From: an uncultured Peptoniphilus sp.
GTDB lineage: Bacteria; Bacillota; Clostridia; Tissierellales; Peptoniphilaceae
Length of the DNA stretch: 59,466 nt
Direction of reading: 5' to 3'
NCBI GenBank assembly: GCA_902465645.1
Contig: CABQNX010000004.1
Location: 1-59,466 of the forward strand
Positions 7,521 through 17,054 of this stretch are shown here, one piece after another (position 1 is the stretch's first letter; every line of letters begins with the position of its first letter). A program made the translations under genes and the position numbers. The notes below the pieces were generated by a model, which worked only from the letters and a program-made list of their open reading frames with translations, searched no databases and was not told the DNA's origin.

Positions 7521-8390
7521 ATGAATTAATTTTTCTTCCAGAATTGCATCTTCAAGAGCTCTGTGAGGAACTTTTTCATCAATGCCATAGGATCTTAAAA
7601 CAGTTTCTAGCTTGTAGTTATCCAAAAATAAGTTATCTTTTTTTACAAACTGCATGATATCATAAACTTTATTATTTATTTTTGCCAACCCTTCTTTTTC
7701 TAATGAGGAGTTTAAAAATTTTATATCGAAAGCAACATTGTACCCTAGTATACTTGTGTCACCAATAAACTCAGTAAATTCTTCTAATGCTCTTTTTAGT
7801 GGAATTCCTTTTTCCTCTAGCATTTCATCGTCAATTCTTGTTAAACTTTTTATTTCTTCTGGTAATTTTCCTTCAATTTTTATAAATCTTTGAAAGTTTT
7901 CTTGTTTTTCTCCAACTTTTACTGCTCCAATCTCTATTATATTATCATTGAAAGGATTTAGTCCATCGGTTTCTAGGTCTAAGACTGCATATTTTTTTAT
8001 ATCTTTTTTATTAATGGATTTTTTCACTTTACTATGCTCTATATTTTTTATTTTTTTAAATTGAGCTGCTTTTGAAAATCCTTCTTTTAGACTTTTATCT
8101 TTTTCTTTAATTTCTTTTTTTATTAATACTAAAGGCAAGCCTTCAGAATCTAAAACATCCCTGTCTCCATTAATAGTCTCAAATTTATAACCAATTTCAT
8201 TTCTATAATAGTAAGATATTGTTGCTTCTCCGTCTTTTAAGTTATCTTTTACTCGATCCCAGAGCTTTTCTCTTACTTTTGTATTTAAGTTACCAACATA
8301 GACTCCACTTGCAACTTCTTGGAGCCATTTTGTTAAATCTCCTCTAAGGGAACTTGGAACTTTGGAAAGAGTTATTACTGTAAAAGGCAT
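7491..8390 (-). CDS. cas2: Cas2e fused to a DEDDh exonuclease domain
   Basis: 299 residues. Residues 1 to about 95 are a type I-E Cas2 (start MPFTVITLSKVP, then GVYVGNLNTKVREKLW). A lysine-rich linker follows to about 130. Residues 134-299 are a DnaQ-like 3'-5' exonuclease with Asp138 and Glu140 (LDLET), Asp222 (AFD), His276 (HRALED) and Asp281, so the DEDDh set is complete. Cas2 with Cas1 integrates spacers; in the Streptococcus thermophilus type I-E system the same fusion trims prespacers. Its ATG overlaps the cas1 stop by one base. It is the last gene of the operon and its stop codon overlaps the likely array promoter. Confidence 0.95.
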   Translation of the reverse strand: MPFTVITLSKVPSSLRGDLTKWLQEVASGVYVGNLNTKVREKLWDRVKDNLKDGEATISYYYRNEIGYKFETINGDRDVLDSEGLPLVLIKKEIKEKDKSLKEGFSKAAQFKKIKNIEHSKVKKSINKKDIKKYAVLDLETDGLNPFNDNIIEIGAVKVGEKQENFQRFIKIEGKLPEEIKSLTRIDDEMLEEKGIPLKRALEEFTEFIGDTSILGYNVAFDIKFLNSSLEKEGLAKINNKVYDIMQFVKKDNLFLDNYKLETVLRSYGIDEKVPHRALEDAILEEKLIHKVNKLWDIL

Positions 8391-9334
8391 TACAAATCAC
8401 CTTCTGTATAATTAACTCCATATTTTACCAATTTACCTTTCTCATCCCAGAGATTTATTGTCTCTATTTTTATATCATCTTCTGGATTTATTTCCATTAA
8501 GTACTGCAGGTCTTTCACGATTTTTTTCATTAATTTTCCATCTACACATTTATCTCTAAGTCTAAGTCTGGCCAGTCTTCCTATATCCTCATCTTCTGTG
8601 ACTTCACTTGCTAATTTAAATGCAAGGGGTATTGTGTATTCAGCTTTATAGAGGTCAGCTATATCATATACAAAGGATTTGTCGTGTCCTGTATGAACAA
8701 ATCCTAATCCAGGTGACATTCCCAAGGCAACAATTACACTGTGACAAATGCCGTAGAGAGCTACATTGGCGGCAGAGAGTGCTTTATTAACAGGGCTCCC
8801 ATCTTCGTAATTGTTTGGATCATAGTCTCTTTTTGTCCAATCAATTTCATATCTCTTGGCTTCTTGTCTATAAAGATTTCTTATTCTAGCTCCTTCTCTT
8901 CCTCTTAATTGTTGCATTGTTAGTTTCATTACATCTTCACCAGGAAATCTTATTTGATACATCTTTCTTGCAACTAATAGTCTTGTATTTCTATTAGAAA
9001 ATAGGACTGCTTGTTTCTCTAGATATTTAGTTGAATGGGCAAGGGGCCTACCATTGGCATAGAACCTAACTCCTCTTTCACCAACCCAAATAATTGATGT
9101 TCCTGTGTCTCCTAATAGTTCTACTGCCCTATGGCTTATGTCTGTACCTGGTCCTAATAAAAGTATTCCAATTATGGCAGCAGGTATCCTCACAATACCT
9201 TTTGAGTCCATTACAGTAAGGGCACCATCTTGCCTATTAATTTTTGCGTGCTCTACATAAATAAAACTAACCCTATCTTCAATACGTGGAAGCTCAGTGA
9301 GTTCTGGCTTTTTTGGTCCAATTAAGTCTGTCAT
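8390..9334 (-). CDS. cas1: CRISPR integrase Cas1, type I-E
   Basis: 314 residues, subtype I-E Cas1. With Cas2 it captures protospacers and integrates them at the leader-repeat junction. The metal-binding triad can be placed at Glu147 (RGREGAR), His214 (GFVHTGHDKSF) and Asp227 (YDIADLYK), matching E. coli Glu141, His208 and Asp221. The N-terminal beta domain and the C-terminal helical domain are both complete. It lies one base after the cas6 stop and overlaps cas2 by one base, so the adaptation genes are translationally coupled. Confidence 0.97.
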   Translation of the reverse strand: MTDLIGPKKPELTELPRIEDRVSFIYVEHAKINRQDGALTVMDSKGIVRIPAAIIGILLLGPGTDISHRAVELLGDTGTSIIWVGERGVRFYANGRPLAHSTKYLEKQAVLFSNRNTRLLVARKMYQIRFPGEDVMKLTMQQLRGREGARIRNLYRQEAKRYEIDWTKRDYDPNNYEDGSPVNKALSAANVALYGICHSVIVALGMSPGLGFVHTGHDKSFVYDIADLYKAEYTIPLAFKLASEVTEDEDIGRLARLRLRDKCVDGKLMKKIVKDLQYLMEINPEDDIKIETINLWDEKGKLVKYGVNYTEGDL

Positions 9335-9335
9335 A

Positions 9336-9971
9336 TCACTTCACCGGTATGACTGTAATCATTCCAAATCCGTAAGCTTTTTCTCTACCCATTCCATGGG
9401 TAAGAATTTTTAAAAACTTTTCTTTATCAATAATTTTTAGTTTACCTTCATAAACTACCTTATTTAATTTTATATGTCTTGTACCCTTCCTTCTGAGTAT
9501 TGGATGGGATTTTTCTACAATTTGAAATCCATTTTCCTCAAGTTCAAATCCATTTTTTTCTGACCTATCAATTAAAAATTTCATTTGATCCTCTGTGTTA
9601 TAGCAAGGGTAAATTTTTCCTCTTTCTCTTTCTTCTTCTTTTTTTGAGACTATTGGATTAAGTGTTGCTCTAAATCTTAATACCTGTCCTTCCTTCAAAC
9701 TTTCTAAAAAAGTTTCATAATCTTTTGTTCTTGCTGAGTTAGCTACTCCATACTTTTCCAATATTTCTAAATCGGGTTTGCTCTCCGATACGACCAATAA
9801 AAAACTTTTGCCATTGATTTTATCAATCCTCCAAAGTTTTCTACTTCTCTTTTCTTTTTCTATTTCATCTGGAAAACTCATTTCTACCCAATTATGGTAG
9901 GCTCCCAGGTGGGTTAGGTCTCTAGTTTTTCTTCTATTATTAAGGTCAATTTCAACTTGTGATATATACAT
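9336..9971 (-). CDS. cas6e: crRNA-processing endonuclease Cas6e (CasE)
   Basis: 211 residues from the ATG at 9971, whose product starts MYISQVEIDLNNRRK as is usual for Cas6e. A longer in-frame reading from 10100 only overlaps the end of cas5 and lacks support. The likely catalytic His26 lies in LGAYHNWVE, and the C-terminal glycine-rich loop is GMGREKAYGFG. Cas6e cleaves each repeat below its hairpin to give crRNAs with an 8-nt 5' handle, and stays in Cascade. Its Shine-Dalgarno GGGGGT is made by the last codons of cas5. Confidence 0.94.
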   Translation of the reverse strand: MYISQVEIDLNNRRKTRDLTHLGAYHNWVEMSFPDEIEKEKRSRKLWRIDKINGKSFLLVVSESKPDLEILEKYGVANSARTKDYETFLESLKEGQVLRFRATLNPIVSKKEEERERGKIYPCYNTEDQMKFLIDRSEKNGFELEENGFQIVEKSHPILRRKGTRHIKLNKVVYEGKLKIIDKEKFLKILTHGMGREKAYGFGMITVIPVK

Positions 9972-9972
9972 A

Positions 9973-10677
9973 TTAACCCCCAACTGCTCCAAAAGCATCA
10001 TGATCAGTTTCTCCAACATCTCTATCAACTTCAACATATATAGTTGACTCGCCCCTATACTGGAACTTCCTTTCTTTTTGAGAGAATGAAACCACATCAT
10101 CCTTTTTAAGTTTTTCTTTTCCAGTTTTTAAAATTTTAGAATCTCCATAAATTTTTAAATTATTATTCTTATTTTGTCTATAAAATTTGTTGGCCTGCCA
10201 TTTGGTCTTTTTTAAAAGTTTAAGTGGATCCTCTTCAAAACAACCCATAATAAAATCATAATTTACAGGACAAGATCTCCTTCCAAGAAAATTTTGGAAA
10301 TAAGGTCTCTTTAAAGCCTCATAAATTTTATCGATGAAGTCATTATCTTCGTGACTTAAGACAACTAAAAATATAGCATCAGATAGGTAATATCTATTTG
10401 TAACATAATTCCTTTCGAGTCTGCCATCCTTTTTATATTTCTTGGCAATCTGATAGTCTCTTAAGAGAATACCTGCTTGATCAACCCTAGTTGCAAAATT
10501 TATTTCTCTTAATCTATTTATTTTTTCGTCTTCATGTCGCCTGTAACCAAGGGCAGCTGCTAGCATACCAATAACTCCACTTTTTGAAGGGTAGTCATTC
10601 GTATGTCTTGTCTCGAAATTCGAGCTTGTCCCCCAGGATTGTAAGGGACCTTGAAATTTTAATAAAATACTTTTCAA
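9973..10677 (-). CDS. cas5e: Cascade subunit Cas5e (CasD)
   Basis: RAMP-fold Cascade subunit that binds the crRNA 5' handle and caps the Cas7 backbone. The N-terminus KSILLKFQGPLQSWG and the glycine-rich KSGVIGMLAAALG segment (about residue 35) are typical. I favour a TTG start at 10677, preceded by GGGTGAG and directly after the cas7 stop; a GTG at 10686 would add three residues. About 234 residues, normal for the family. The end overlaps nothing, but supplies the cas6 ribosome site. Confidence 0.94.
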   Translation of the reverse strand: MKSILLKFQGPLQSWGTSSNFETRHTNDYPSKSGVIGMLAAALGYRRHEDEKINRLREINFATRVDQAGILLRDYQIAKKYKKDGRLERNYVTNRYYLSDAIFLVVLSHEDNDFIDKIYEALKRPYFQNFLGRRSCPVNYDFIMGCFEEDPLKLLKKTKWQANKFYRQNKNNNLKIYGDSKILKTGKEKLKKDDVVSFSQKERKFQYRGESTIYVEVDRDVGETDHDAFGAVGG

Positions 10678-10678
10678 T

Positions 10679-11767
10679 TTACTCACCCAATTCGTCAGGT
10701 ATTATTTCACTAAGTTTATCTCCTAATTCTTTTAATAGTTCTTTAAAATTATCTTCCTTCTTTACACCTTCTATCAATTCAAAATCATCTAATGATATAC
10801 AAAAAGTAGCTATAGGTTCCTCAACAAATTTTTCAGCCTTCTTATATTCTTTTAAAAGCTTTTCAACAGATTCCTTGATAAAACCTTGATTTTTATATGC
10901 TTTTACTGGATTTTCAAAGGCACTCACTAGGTTAACTGGTCTGTCTTCTCTCAAGCTAACCATAATAAATGATGGAATTGTTGTGTTTGCAAAAGTGTTT
11001 ACCTTGCCTGTTGGAAGTGACTTTGCAAAAGCTTCTACAAAAAGCTTTATGGCATTAATTGTTTCTTCTTTGTCTGATAATTGTTTATAGAATTCATGAA
11101 TTGCCACATTTGCATACCTGTAAAGGGTTGATGAATTATATTCTATTGTTCCAAGCATTCCTGCACCTGCATTGTCCTCTTCTTGTAGGTCATCTACAGC
11201 AGTGAAAAAATCAAATTCAGTTTCAACTGAATGAGTAGAAATTGCATGTGCAACTTGACAGGAAGCATCTTCATTTAGTGATGGATCGTCTGCTACCATT
11301 CTTCCAAAAAGTGCAATATCAACAGCTGGGTCATTTTTTAACATTTCTTTAATAAGATTTTTATCCTTTACTCCATCTACTGCTGCTCTTGCTAATTTTT
11401 CTGCCTGAGTATTTCCCATAAAAAAAAGAGCTGTCGTTTTATTATCTTTCGTTTTTAGTCCACCAAGTTTTAGAAGGTCATTAGCCATTTTTATAGCATC
11501 TTCTTCTGAGATGTTTCCATCTATTTTTACAATCTTTGATCCTATATATTCTGGGATTTTATAACTTCTTATACCTACATTACTATTTTTTGAATCTTCC
11601 AAGAAGTATGACCTAATTGCCCTTTTCCAACTTTGGGAACTCACTCTTGCTCTTCTAACTCCACCATATTGTGCAGTTTTTGGACTTCCTGTATCATCTC
11701 TATTAATATTTGATGGTGGCAATGTTTGAATTGCATTTACGTCTAGATAGATATTGTTATTTTTCAT
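10679..11767 (-). CDS. cas7e: Cascade backbone subunit Cas7e (CasC/Cse4)
   Basis: 362 residues. It forms the six-subunit filament along the crRNA spacer in Cascade. The N-terminal segment (YLDVNAIQTLPPSNINRDDTG) and the RRARVSSQSWKRAIR motif near residue 45 are diagnostic of type I-E Cas7. The ATG at 11767 is preceded by AAGGAG at normal spacing; the 11 extra codons upstream lie inside the end of cse2. It overlaps cse2 by 11 bp, which points to translational coupling of the Cascade subunits. Confidence 0.96.
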   Translation of the reverse strand: MKNNNIYLDVNAIQTLPPSNINRDDTGSPKTAQYGGVRRARVSSQSWKRAIRSYFLEDSKNSNVGIRSYKIPEYIGSKIVKIDGNISEEDAIKMANDLLKLGGLKTKDNKTTALFFMGNTQAEKLARAAVDGVKDKNLIKEMLKNDPAVDIALFGRMVADDPSLNEDASCQVAHAISTHSVETEFDFFTAVDDLQEEDNAGAGMLGTIEYNSSTLYRYANVAIHEFYKQLSDKEETINAIKLFVEAFAKSLPTGKVNTFANTTIPSFIMVSLREDRPVNLVSAFENPVKAYKNQGFIKESVEKLLKEYKKAEKFVEEPIATFCISLDDFELIEGVKKEDNFKELLKELGDKLSEIIPDELGE

Positions 11768-12365
11768 TTTTCTTTTCTCCTTCTTTTTCACTATTAACAA
11801 AATAATACCTGCTTGCCCATGAAAATTTTACTTCTTCTCCATAACCTCTCAAGTACCTATATAAATCTCTAGATAGCCTTGGATAGTCCACCTTTGCATC
11901 AGTTTTTGACTTTAATAGCTTTATCATTTGTCTTAGATGGTGAGAAAGTTCTTGGAAGGTTGTTGATGTTACCATACTATTAAATCTTCTATCCACAGCT
12001 ACAGAATCTCCATCTTTCCTTAAAGACCTAAGTGAATAACCCAAATTTTTCCACTTTTCACTATTCTCTTCTAGGAGTACACTTTCTGTTTTAGACTGTT
12101 GGTGTATTGCGTATAATTGAATAGTTGTTATAACTGCTCTCTCTTCATCAGATATTTTCCCATCAGTACTTAAAAAGTCCTCTGGCATGTATCTGAATAG
12201 AAGGGCTAATAAATCAGTTGACTCTGTAAGTGGTCTATTAACTGAATTTCTAATATTAGCCATTGTTGCCCTAGCATTTGCTGAGTTAGCGTCAGAGTTA
12301 ATTTCTTTGATAATATTTCTCGTAACTGACTCCACTCTGAAAGTTTTATTACTAGTTCTTGTCAT
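11757..12365 (-). CDS. cse2: Cascade small subunit Cse2 (CasB)
   Basis: 202 residues, helical. Two copies form the inner belly of type I-E Cascade and stabilise the displaced DNA strand. Recognisable features are SANARATMANIRNSVNRP near the N-terminus, where the family has an ARxxLAxLR-like motif, and the basic C-terminal region with LSRDLYRYLRG. Position between cse1 and cas7 agrees. The AGGAGGAG ribosome site is strong. The sequence family diverges fast, so part of the call rests on position. Confidence 0.93.
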   Translation of the reverse strand: MTRTSNKTFRVESVTRNIIKEINSDANSANARATMANIRNSVNRPLTESTDLLALLFRYMPEDFLSTDGKISDEERAVITTIQLYAIHQQSKTESVLLEENSEKWKNLGYSLRSLRKDGDSVAVDRRFNSMVTSTTFQELSHHLRQMIKLLKSKTDAKVDYPRLSRDLYRYLRGYGEEVKFSWASRYYFVNSEKEGEKKNEK

Positions 12366-12374
12366 TTTCTCCTC

Positions 12375-14063
12375 CTATCCTAAAGTTTTATTTAAAATAT
12401 TTATAAACTTATTATAAATTGTGGCGATATTTATAATTTTTCCATCTTTTTCTATTCCCCTATAGTCTCTTGTGTTGGCTTGCGAAACCATTTCTCTCGC
12501 GTCATTTATGGCAAGAGACTTTAAAGTTACCCTCCACTCTCTTATCTTTTTATTTTTTTCATCTTCTTTATTTATACTGGCAATCCAATCTTTAAAGGGT
12601 TCATTTAATTTATAATAAAGTTCTTCAACTTTTTGCTTTTTAAAATCCTTGCTCTTGTCATTTCTAACAGTCATTAAATCAGAAATAAAATATCCATAAA
12701 TTCCACCCACAACTTTCTTAGCCAAATTAACTTCAGAGTCTATAAGGGGAACCCATCCTTCTTTATCGATGTCTGTCAAAACTTCTTCCTTGATTGCTAA
12801 GGAGTCAAAAATTTCATCCACTGGAACCCATGAAGTGGCATTTCCATCATCCTTCATGCTTATTGATTTTATAATTAGATTATATTCTCCAATTTCTTCT
12901 TTTCTTTTATTGACATACTCAATAAGTCCTGGAGCTTTCACTTCATTATTATCTTCACTTATATTTGCTATTGTTCCAAAGGATCTCCAAAGTGCTTCAC
13001 CCGAATTGTGTTTTTTTGGCTTAAATTTATCTTTTTCCGGTCCATTTGTATCTAATCTCCAAAGAGTCATAGGTTCTAAAAAAGCATCCAAGTGATTTAT
13101 CTCAGGTATTTTTACAATTTCAAAATTAAAAGCATCATTAAAATCTTTTTCACTATCAATATATATTGCCCTAGACCAGTTCGTATAGAGTTCTGCAAGA
13201 TTGTCTGGATCTCTATAAGATAAATAATTTGATATGATTTCAGAGCTATCAAATTCCCAACAAGGTTTTTCAACTATCCCAATATATTCTTGTATAGGAT
13301 TTGGCAAAATTAAGTTCAACACTAAAGTGTCAAATAAGTTATTAGCTTCAAAATAAATCCCTCCTATATCAAAAAGCCAGCCCTTTGAATTTGGTATTTC
13401 ATATTTTTCTTTTCCAAAGATTACCTTATCTGATAAACCCGAATAAGCTTGAAAAGTCAAAAGCCATCTCAAAGCCTCATCTTCTTTTAATATTTCTTTG
13501 TTTTTTCCCTTGTCATACTTAGGCGAGAAGAGGGCAACTTTATTCCCACTTTCTGAAATCATACGATTAATATTTTTCCCACTAACAGAACTTGGATTTG
13601 CCTTATTAATTTTTGATCCATCTATTTCTTCCTTCCTAACTTGATAGAAGGGATATTTGTCATCAAGAAAATAGAAGTGGTTCTCCCACATTCTCAAATA
13701 GTCACTGACAATTTCAGGGAACTTTTTAGTCGACCAGAGTTTTTTCCATGTCTCCTCTAGGCTGTTGGTATATTCATCATCTTCTAAGTAATCTTCATCA
13801 ACATCTTCAACCTGTCTAAATTTTTCGTCTAAAATAATCCCAGGATGAGGCTTTCCATGATAATCAAACCTTGAAAAGACTGTTTGAAGGACTGCTAGCA
13901 GAAGTCTAGTCATTGCAAAGTCTTGGGTCTTCGTATCTCCAGACAAGCCCTTAAATTTTTCTGCATTTTCAAAAATTTCAATGAGGGAAACTTTTTTGTT
14001 TTTCAAACTTTCATTTTCAATAACAGGAATCCACGACTCATTTAGTAAATTGTATTTTCCCAA
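12375..14063 (-). CDS. cse1: Cascade large subunit Cse1 (Cas8e, CasA)
   Basis: 562 residues. It recognises the PAM, triggers R-loop formation and recruits Cas3. The N-terminus YNLLNESWIPVIEN is the family hallmark. The start is a TTG with GGGTGAGAG upstream, and the first 26 bp overlap the end of cas3. No truncation is apparent. The C-terminal four-helix region ends in INILNKTL. The PAM specificity cannot be read from the protein by eye. Confidence 0.95.
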   Translation of the reverse strand: MGKYNLLNESWIPVIENESLKNKKVSLIEIFENAEKFKGLSGDTKTQDFAMTRLLLAVLQTVFSRFDYHGKPHPGIILDEKFRQVEDVDEDYLEDDEYTNSLEETWKKLWSTKKFPEIVSDYLRMWENHFYFLDDKYPFYQVRKEEIDGSKINKANPSSVSGKNINRMISESGNKVALFSPKYDKGKNKEILKEDEALRWLLTFQAYSGLSDKVIFGKEKYEIPNSKGWLFDIGGIYFEANNLFDTLVLNLILPNPIQEYIGIVEKPCWEFDSSEIISNYLSYRDPDNLAELYTNWSRAIYIDSEKDFNDAFNFEIVKIPEINHLDAFLEPMTLWRLDTNGPEKDKFKPKKHNSGEALWRSFGTIANISEDNNEVKAPGLIEYVNKRKEEIGEYNLIIKSISMKDDGNATSWVPVDEIFDSLAIKEEVLTDIDKEGWVPLIDSEVNLAKKVVGGIYGYFISDLMTVRNDKSKDFKKQKVEELYYKLNEPFKDWIASINKEDEKNKKIREWRVTLKSLAINDAREMVSQANTRDYRGIEKDGKIINIATIYNKFINILNKTLG

Positions 14064-16815
14064 AATCTCTCACCCTTTCATAAAATAAGCCAAATTTTTC
14101 ATCATATGTTAGCTTATAACCATTTAAAACAAAGCTATTATCTTCATCAAAAATAACTCCCAATGACCCCCTTAACCAGGTCTGCCTTTGCCAGTCTGAT
14201 AAATTTTTCCTATTGTATTCTTCAAGTTCTTTTATAGTCTCTTCAAAAACTTTTGGATACCTGCTTAAAGCTAAAGGAAGTCTTAGAGATTCTCTCGCAA
14301 TAATTTTTGCTGTACTTGGATTGTCTATATCTTTTGATAAATCGAGTCCTTCTGAAAAAGTCCCATAACCTTCCGAAAGCTTCTTTAAGGCTATAACTTC
14401 TATAGTGTCCTCAATATCTCTTACTCTTGCATAACCAACTTCTTCACTATCTATTGGAACTGGAGTCTCAAGCAAACCAACTAAAGTCCTCTTAAAATTC
14501 CTGTCTGGCTTATCTAGTCTGTAAGTCTTAGCTCTTTGTTCCTTATTATTTATTTTTACCTCTCTCTTTTTACAACTTTCTTCCATAAGAATTAGTAGCT
14601 CATCGTCTAACTTAACTTCTCCATCTTCATAAACTTTGTTGACTAAGTTAGGTATATCACTTGGGATCATTATAGAATCCGGTAAAAAATACTGACTTCT
14701 CATAAGTATGTATTCATCATAGACTGTTTTGGACTTCTCTTCATATTTAAATTCATCATTAGTTCCTATTACATAAAGAGTAGGACTTTTATAAACATCA
14801 CTTCTTTTTATTTCATGCCTTTGAAGCCTGCCAACTCTTTGAATTAAGAGATCTATTGGACAAAGTTCAGTAATCATTACATCAAAATCTAGGTCCAAAC
14901 TTTGCTCAATAACTTGTGTTCCAATAATTATTTTCCTTTTGGGCCTTTCTGCATTTTTTGATACCAAACTGAGAAGTAAATTTTCTTTTTTAACCCTATC
15001 TGTTGCAATAAAATTTGAGTGAAGAAGTTCTACTGAGTCTTCTCCGAAGTGTAACTCACATTCTTTTGCCAGGTCTTGAGAATCCTTGACTGTGTTCATA
15101 ATAACCCCTATTACTCCTTCATTTTTATAGAGTTCAGAAATTATATTAATTAAATTTTCCTTTTCCTCTCTAATCACTTTTATCTCTTTGTCAACAGATA
15201 TATTGAAGTAATTTTTAAATTTTATCTCATCGTCATCTGTAAAAGTAATTAGTGGATAATCAGTTGATTTAACTTCTTCTGGTTTTTTTACTTCCCTCCA
15301 CTTAAGTCCCCTTCCCCTCATATAGTTTTCGATTAATTTAATCCTCCTGTTTATAGGGAGAGTCGCCGATAAAATAACCACAGGTATCCCATAGGCACCC
15401 ATCCAACGAAGTGCTTGTTCTAAATACGTCATCATGTAGCTATCATAAGCGTGGACCTCATCTATAATTACAACTTTTTTTGTAAATCCAAGATGCCTCA
15501 AAGCCAGGTGCTTTTGTTTTAAGGCAGTAAGTAAAAATTGGTCAACTGTCCCAACAATAAAATCATCTAGGGCAGTTTGCTTTCTACCTGAGAACCATTC
15601 ATTTGTAATTACACTTCCCTCAATACTATCTTGGTTAATATTTTTTGCTATTCTAGTGAAATCTTCATTTAAAGCAGCCTTACTATGTACCAATCTTAAG
15701 CTAGTATTGCTGGCTAATTCTCTTGATAAATTTTCCAGCCAGTCTTCAACTCTAGAAAACATACCATTAGAAGTCGCTTGCGTTGGTAGACCAAAGAATA
15801 AGCCACTTCTACTCGTCTTATACATTAACTCTTCTGCTCCTACCAAGGCAGCCTCAGTCTTACCAATTCCCATTGGGGCTTCTAATATTATAAGTCCAGG
15901 CTCTTTAGCTTGATCAATAGCTTCTACAAGGCCCCTTTGTATATCATTAGGTGCATCGAACCCAAATCTATTTTTAAAAATTTCTTCTATACTTGGGAGA
16001 TTATTTATTTCTATGCAATCGTTTTTGTACCACTTATACCAAGCTTTCTGGAATCTACCTATCATGTCATCTACTTCAAAAGACTCAATATCTATTAGTG
16101 GAAAATATTCTTCATTGCTTGCAATCCAATCCGCCATAATTAATAGACCAGATAGGATAAATGCTCCAGTCTGGGAAATTTTTGGGATATCTTCAACTTC
16201 AGAAAACTCAGCTTCGTCTAAGGCCCAATCAAAAATCTTTTTCTGTTCTTCTCTCCACTTTTTATATACTTCACTCTCTTCGTCTTCCACTTGAAAATAA
16301 TTTACACCATAGGAAGTCTTTTGAGTCTCAATAAGTCTTCCACTGTCTATAGGCTTGCCGTGATGCCCTCCAACAATTGATGCTACATCTTCTCCTACTC
16401 CAAAAAAAGAAAGTATGGATTGTCCAGCAATAGTATGGTGGCTCTTGTTAGCAAGGACTCTGTCAAAATTTTTCAGATCCTTGTATCCACTTGACTCCAA
16501 TCTTTCCACTAAATAATCATCAAGATCTTTGGAATTATTGTAACCCTTCATTGTTTGGAAGGCCGGGGTACACTTACCAATATCATGAGTTAAAGCTAAA
16601 AAAATAGAGAGGTTCTTTGCTACTTCCTCTCCACTCTTTCCATTATTTTCAAAAATCATGGAGTCTACGATAAATCTTTTCTGACCTCTACTTAAAAAAT
16701 GCTCCCAAAGGCCATTCATAATATTTTTTGTGTCCTCTAAGTGTTGTCTTAAAGGAAGCCATTTAAAAAGTCCTCTCTTCTCTTCTTTCTTCGCCCACAA
16801 AAATTTATTTATCAT
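14038..16815 (-). CDS. cas3: CRISPR helicase-nuclease Cas3, type I-E
   Basis: 925 residues. N-terminal HD nuclease: His25 (RQHLEDT), His77-Asp78 (ALTHDIGK), HH near 126 and GGHHG near 150. The SF2 helicase follows: Walker A APMGIGKT (313-320), Walker B DEVH (452-455), motif III SATLP (483-487) and motif VI QRVGRLQRH. Recruited by Cascade after target binding, it nicks and unwinds DNA in the 3'-5' direction. All key residues are present, so interference looks functional. It is the first gene of the cas operon, with AGGAG before its ATG. Confidence 0.97.
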   Translation of the reverse strand: MINKFLWAKKEEKRGLFKWLPLRQHLEDTKNIMNGLWEHFLSRGQKRFIVDSMIFENNGKSGEEVAKNLSIFLALTHDIGKCTPAFQTMKGYNNSKDLDDYLVERLESSGYKDLKNFDRVLANKSHHTIAGQSILSFFGVGEDVASIVGGHHGKPIDSGRLIETQKTSYGVNYFQVEDEESEVYKKWREEQKKIFDWALDEAEFSEVEDIPKISQTGAFILSGLLIMADWIASNEEYFPLIDIESFEVDDMIGRFQKAWYKWYKNDCIEINNLPSIEEIFKNRFGFDAPNDIQRGLVEAIDQAKEPGLIILEAPMGIGKTEAALVGAEELMYKTSRSGLFFGLPTQATSNGMFSRVEDWLENLSRELASNTSLRLVHSKAALNEDFTRIAKNINQDSIEGSVITNEWFSGRKQTALDDFIVGTVDQFLLTALKQKHLALRHLGFTKKVVIIDEVHAYDSYMMTYLEQALRWMGAYGIPVVILSATLPINRRIKLIENYMRGRGLKWREVKKPEEVKSTDYPLITFTDDDEIKFKNYFNISVDKEIKVIREEKENLINIISELYKNEGVIGVIMNTVKDSQDLAKECELHFGEDSVELLHSNFIATDRVKKENLLLSLVSKNAERPKRKIIIGTQVIEQSLDLDFDVMITELCPIDLLIQRVGRLQRHEIKRSDVYKSPTLYVIGTNDEFKYEEKSKTVYDEYILMRSQYFLPDSIMIPSDIPNLVNKVYEDGEVKLDDELLILMEESCKKREVKINNKEQRAKTYRLDKPDRNFKRTLVGLLETPVPIDSEEVGYARVRDIEDTIEVIALKKLSEGYGTFSEGLDLSKDIDNPSTAKIIARESLRLPLALSRYPKVFEETIKELEEYNRKNLSDWQRQTWLRGSLGVIFDEDNSFVLNGYKLTYDEKFGLFYERVRDFGKIQFTK

Positions 16816-17054
16816 ATTTTACTCCTGTCAATAAAAAATATTATTGTCTATAATAAAAGTTTAACACATTAATTTCTTATTTCAATTATTAGCTTTGATC
16901 TTTATTTGTATTTTCTCATTCAAACTTTTATTTGTATTTTTTTTGAACTAAAATTTGTTTATCCATCTCTATTTTTGTAATTTTCTTCTATTTAAAGTAC
17001 AATATTATTTATTGTTAATTAAGTATTTGTATCAAAATTTAGGATGATTTAAAA
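16816..17054. other. Divergent cas3 / MATE intergenic region
   Basis: 239 AT-rich bases hold the leftward cas promoter region and the rightward MATE promoter. No strong sigma-A site for cas3 is visible; GTTAAA 16 bp before TAATAT, within 60 bp of the cas3 start, is the best candidate. A 14-bp direct repeat (TTTATTTGTATTTT) occurs at 16901-16914 and 16927-16940. Confidence 0.5.
16975..17003 (+). promoter_or_regulatory. Promoter of the MATE transporter gene
   Basis: TTGTAA (16975-16980), 17-bp spacer, TACAAT (16998-17003). Confidence 0.5.

Noticed and set aside
9972..10100. N-terminal extension of cas6e
   Set aside because: It is the cas5 coding region read in another frame; the usual Cas6e N-terminus starts at the ATG at 9971 after GGGGGT.
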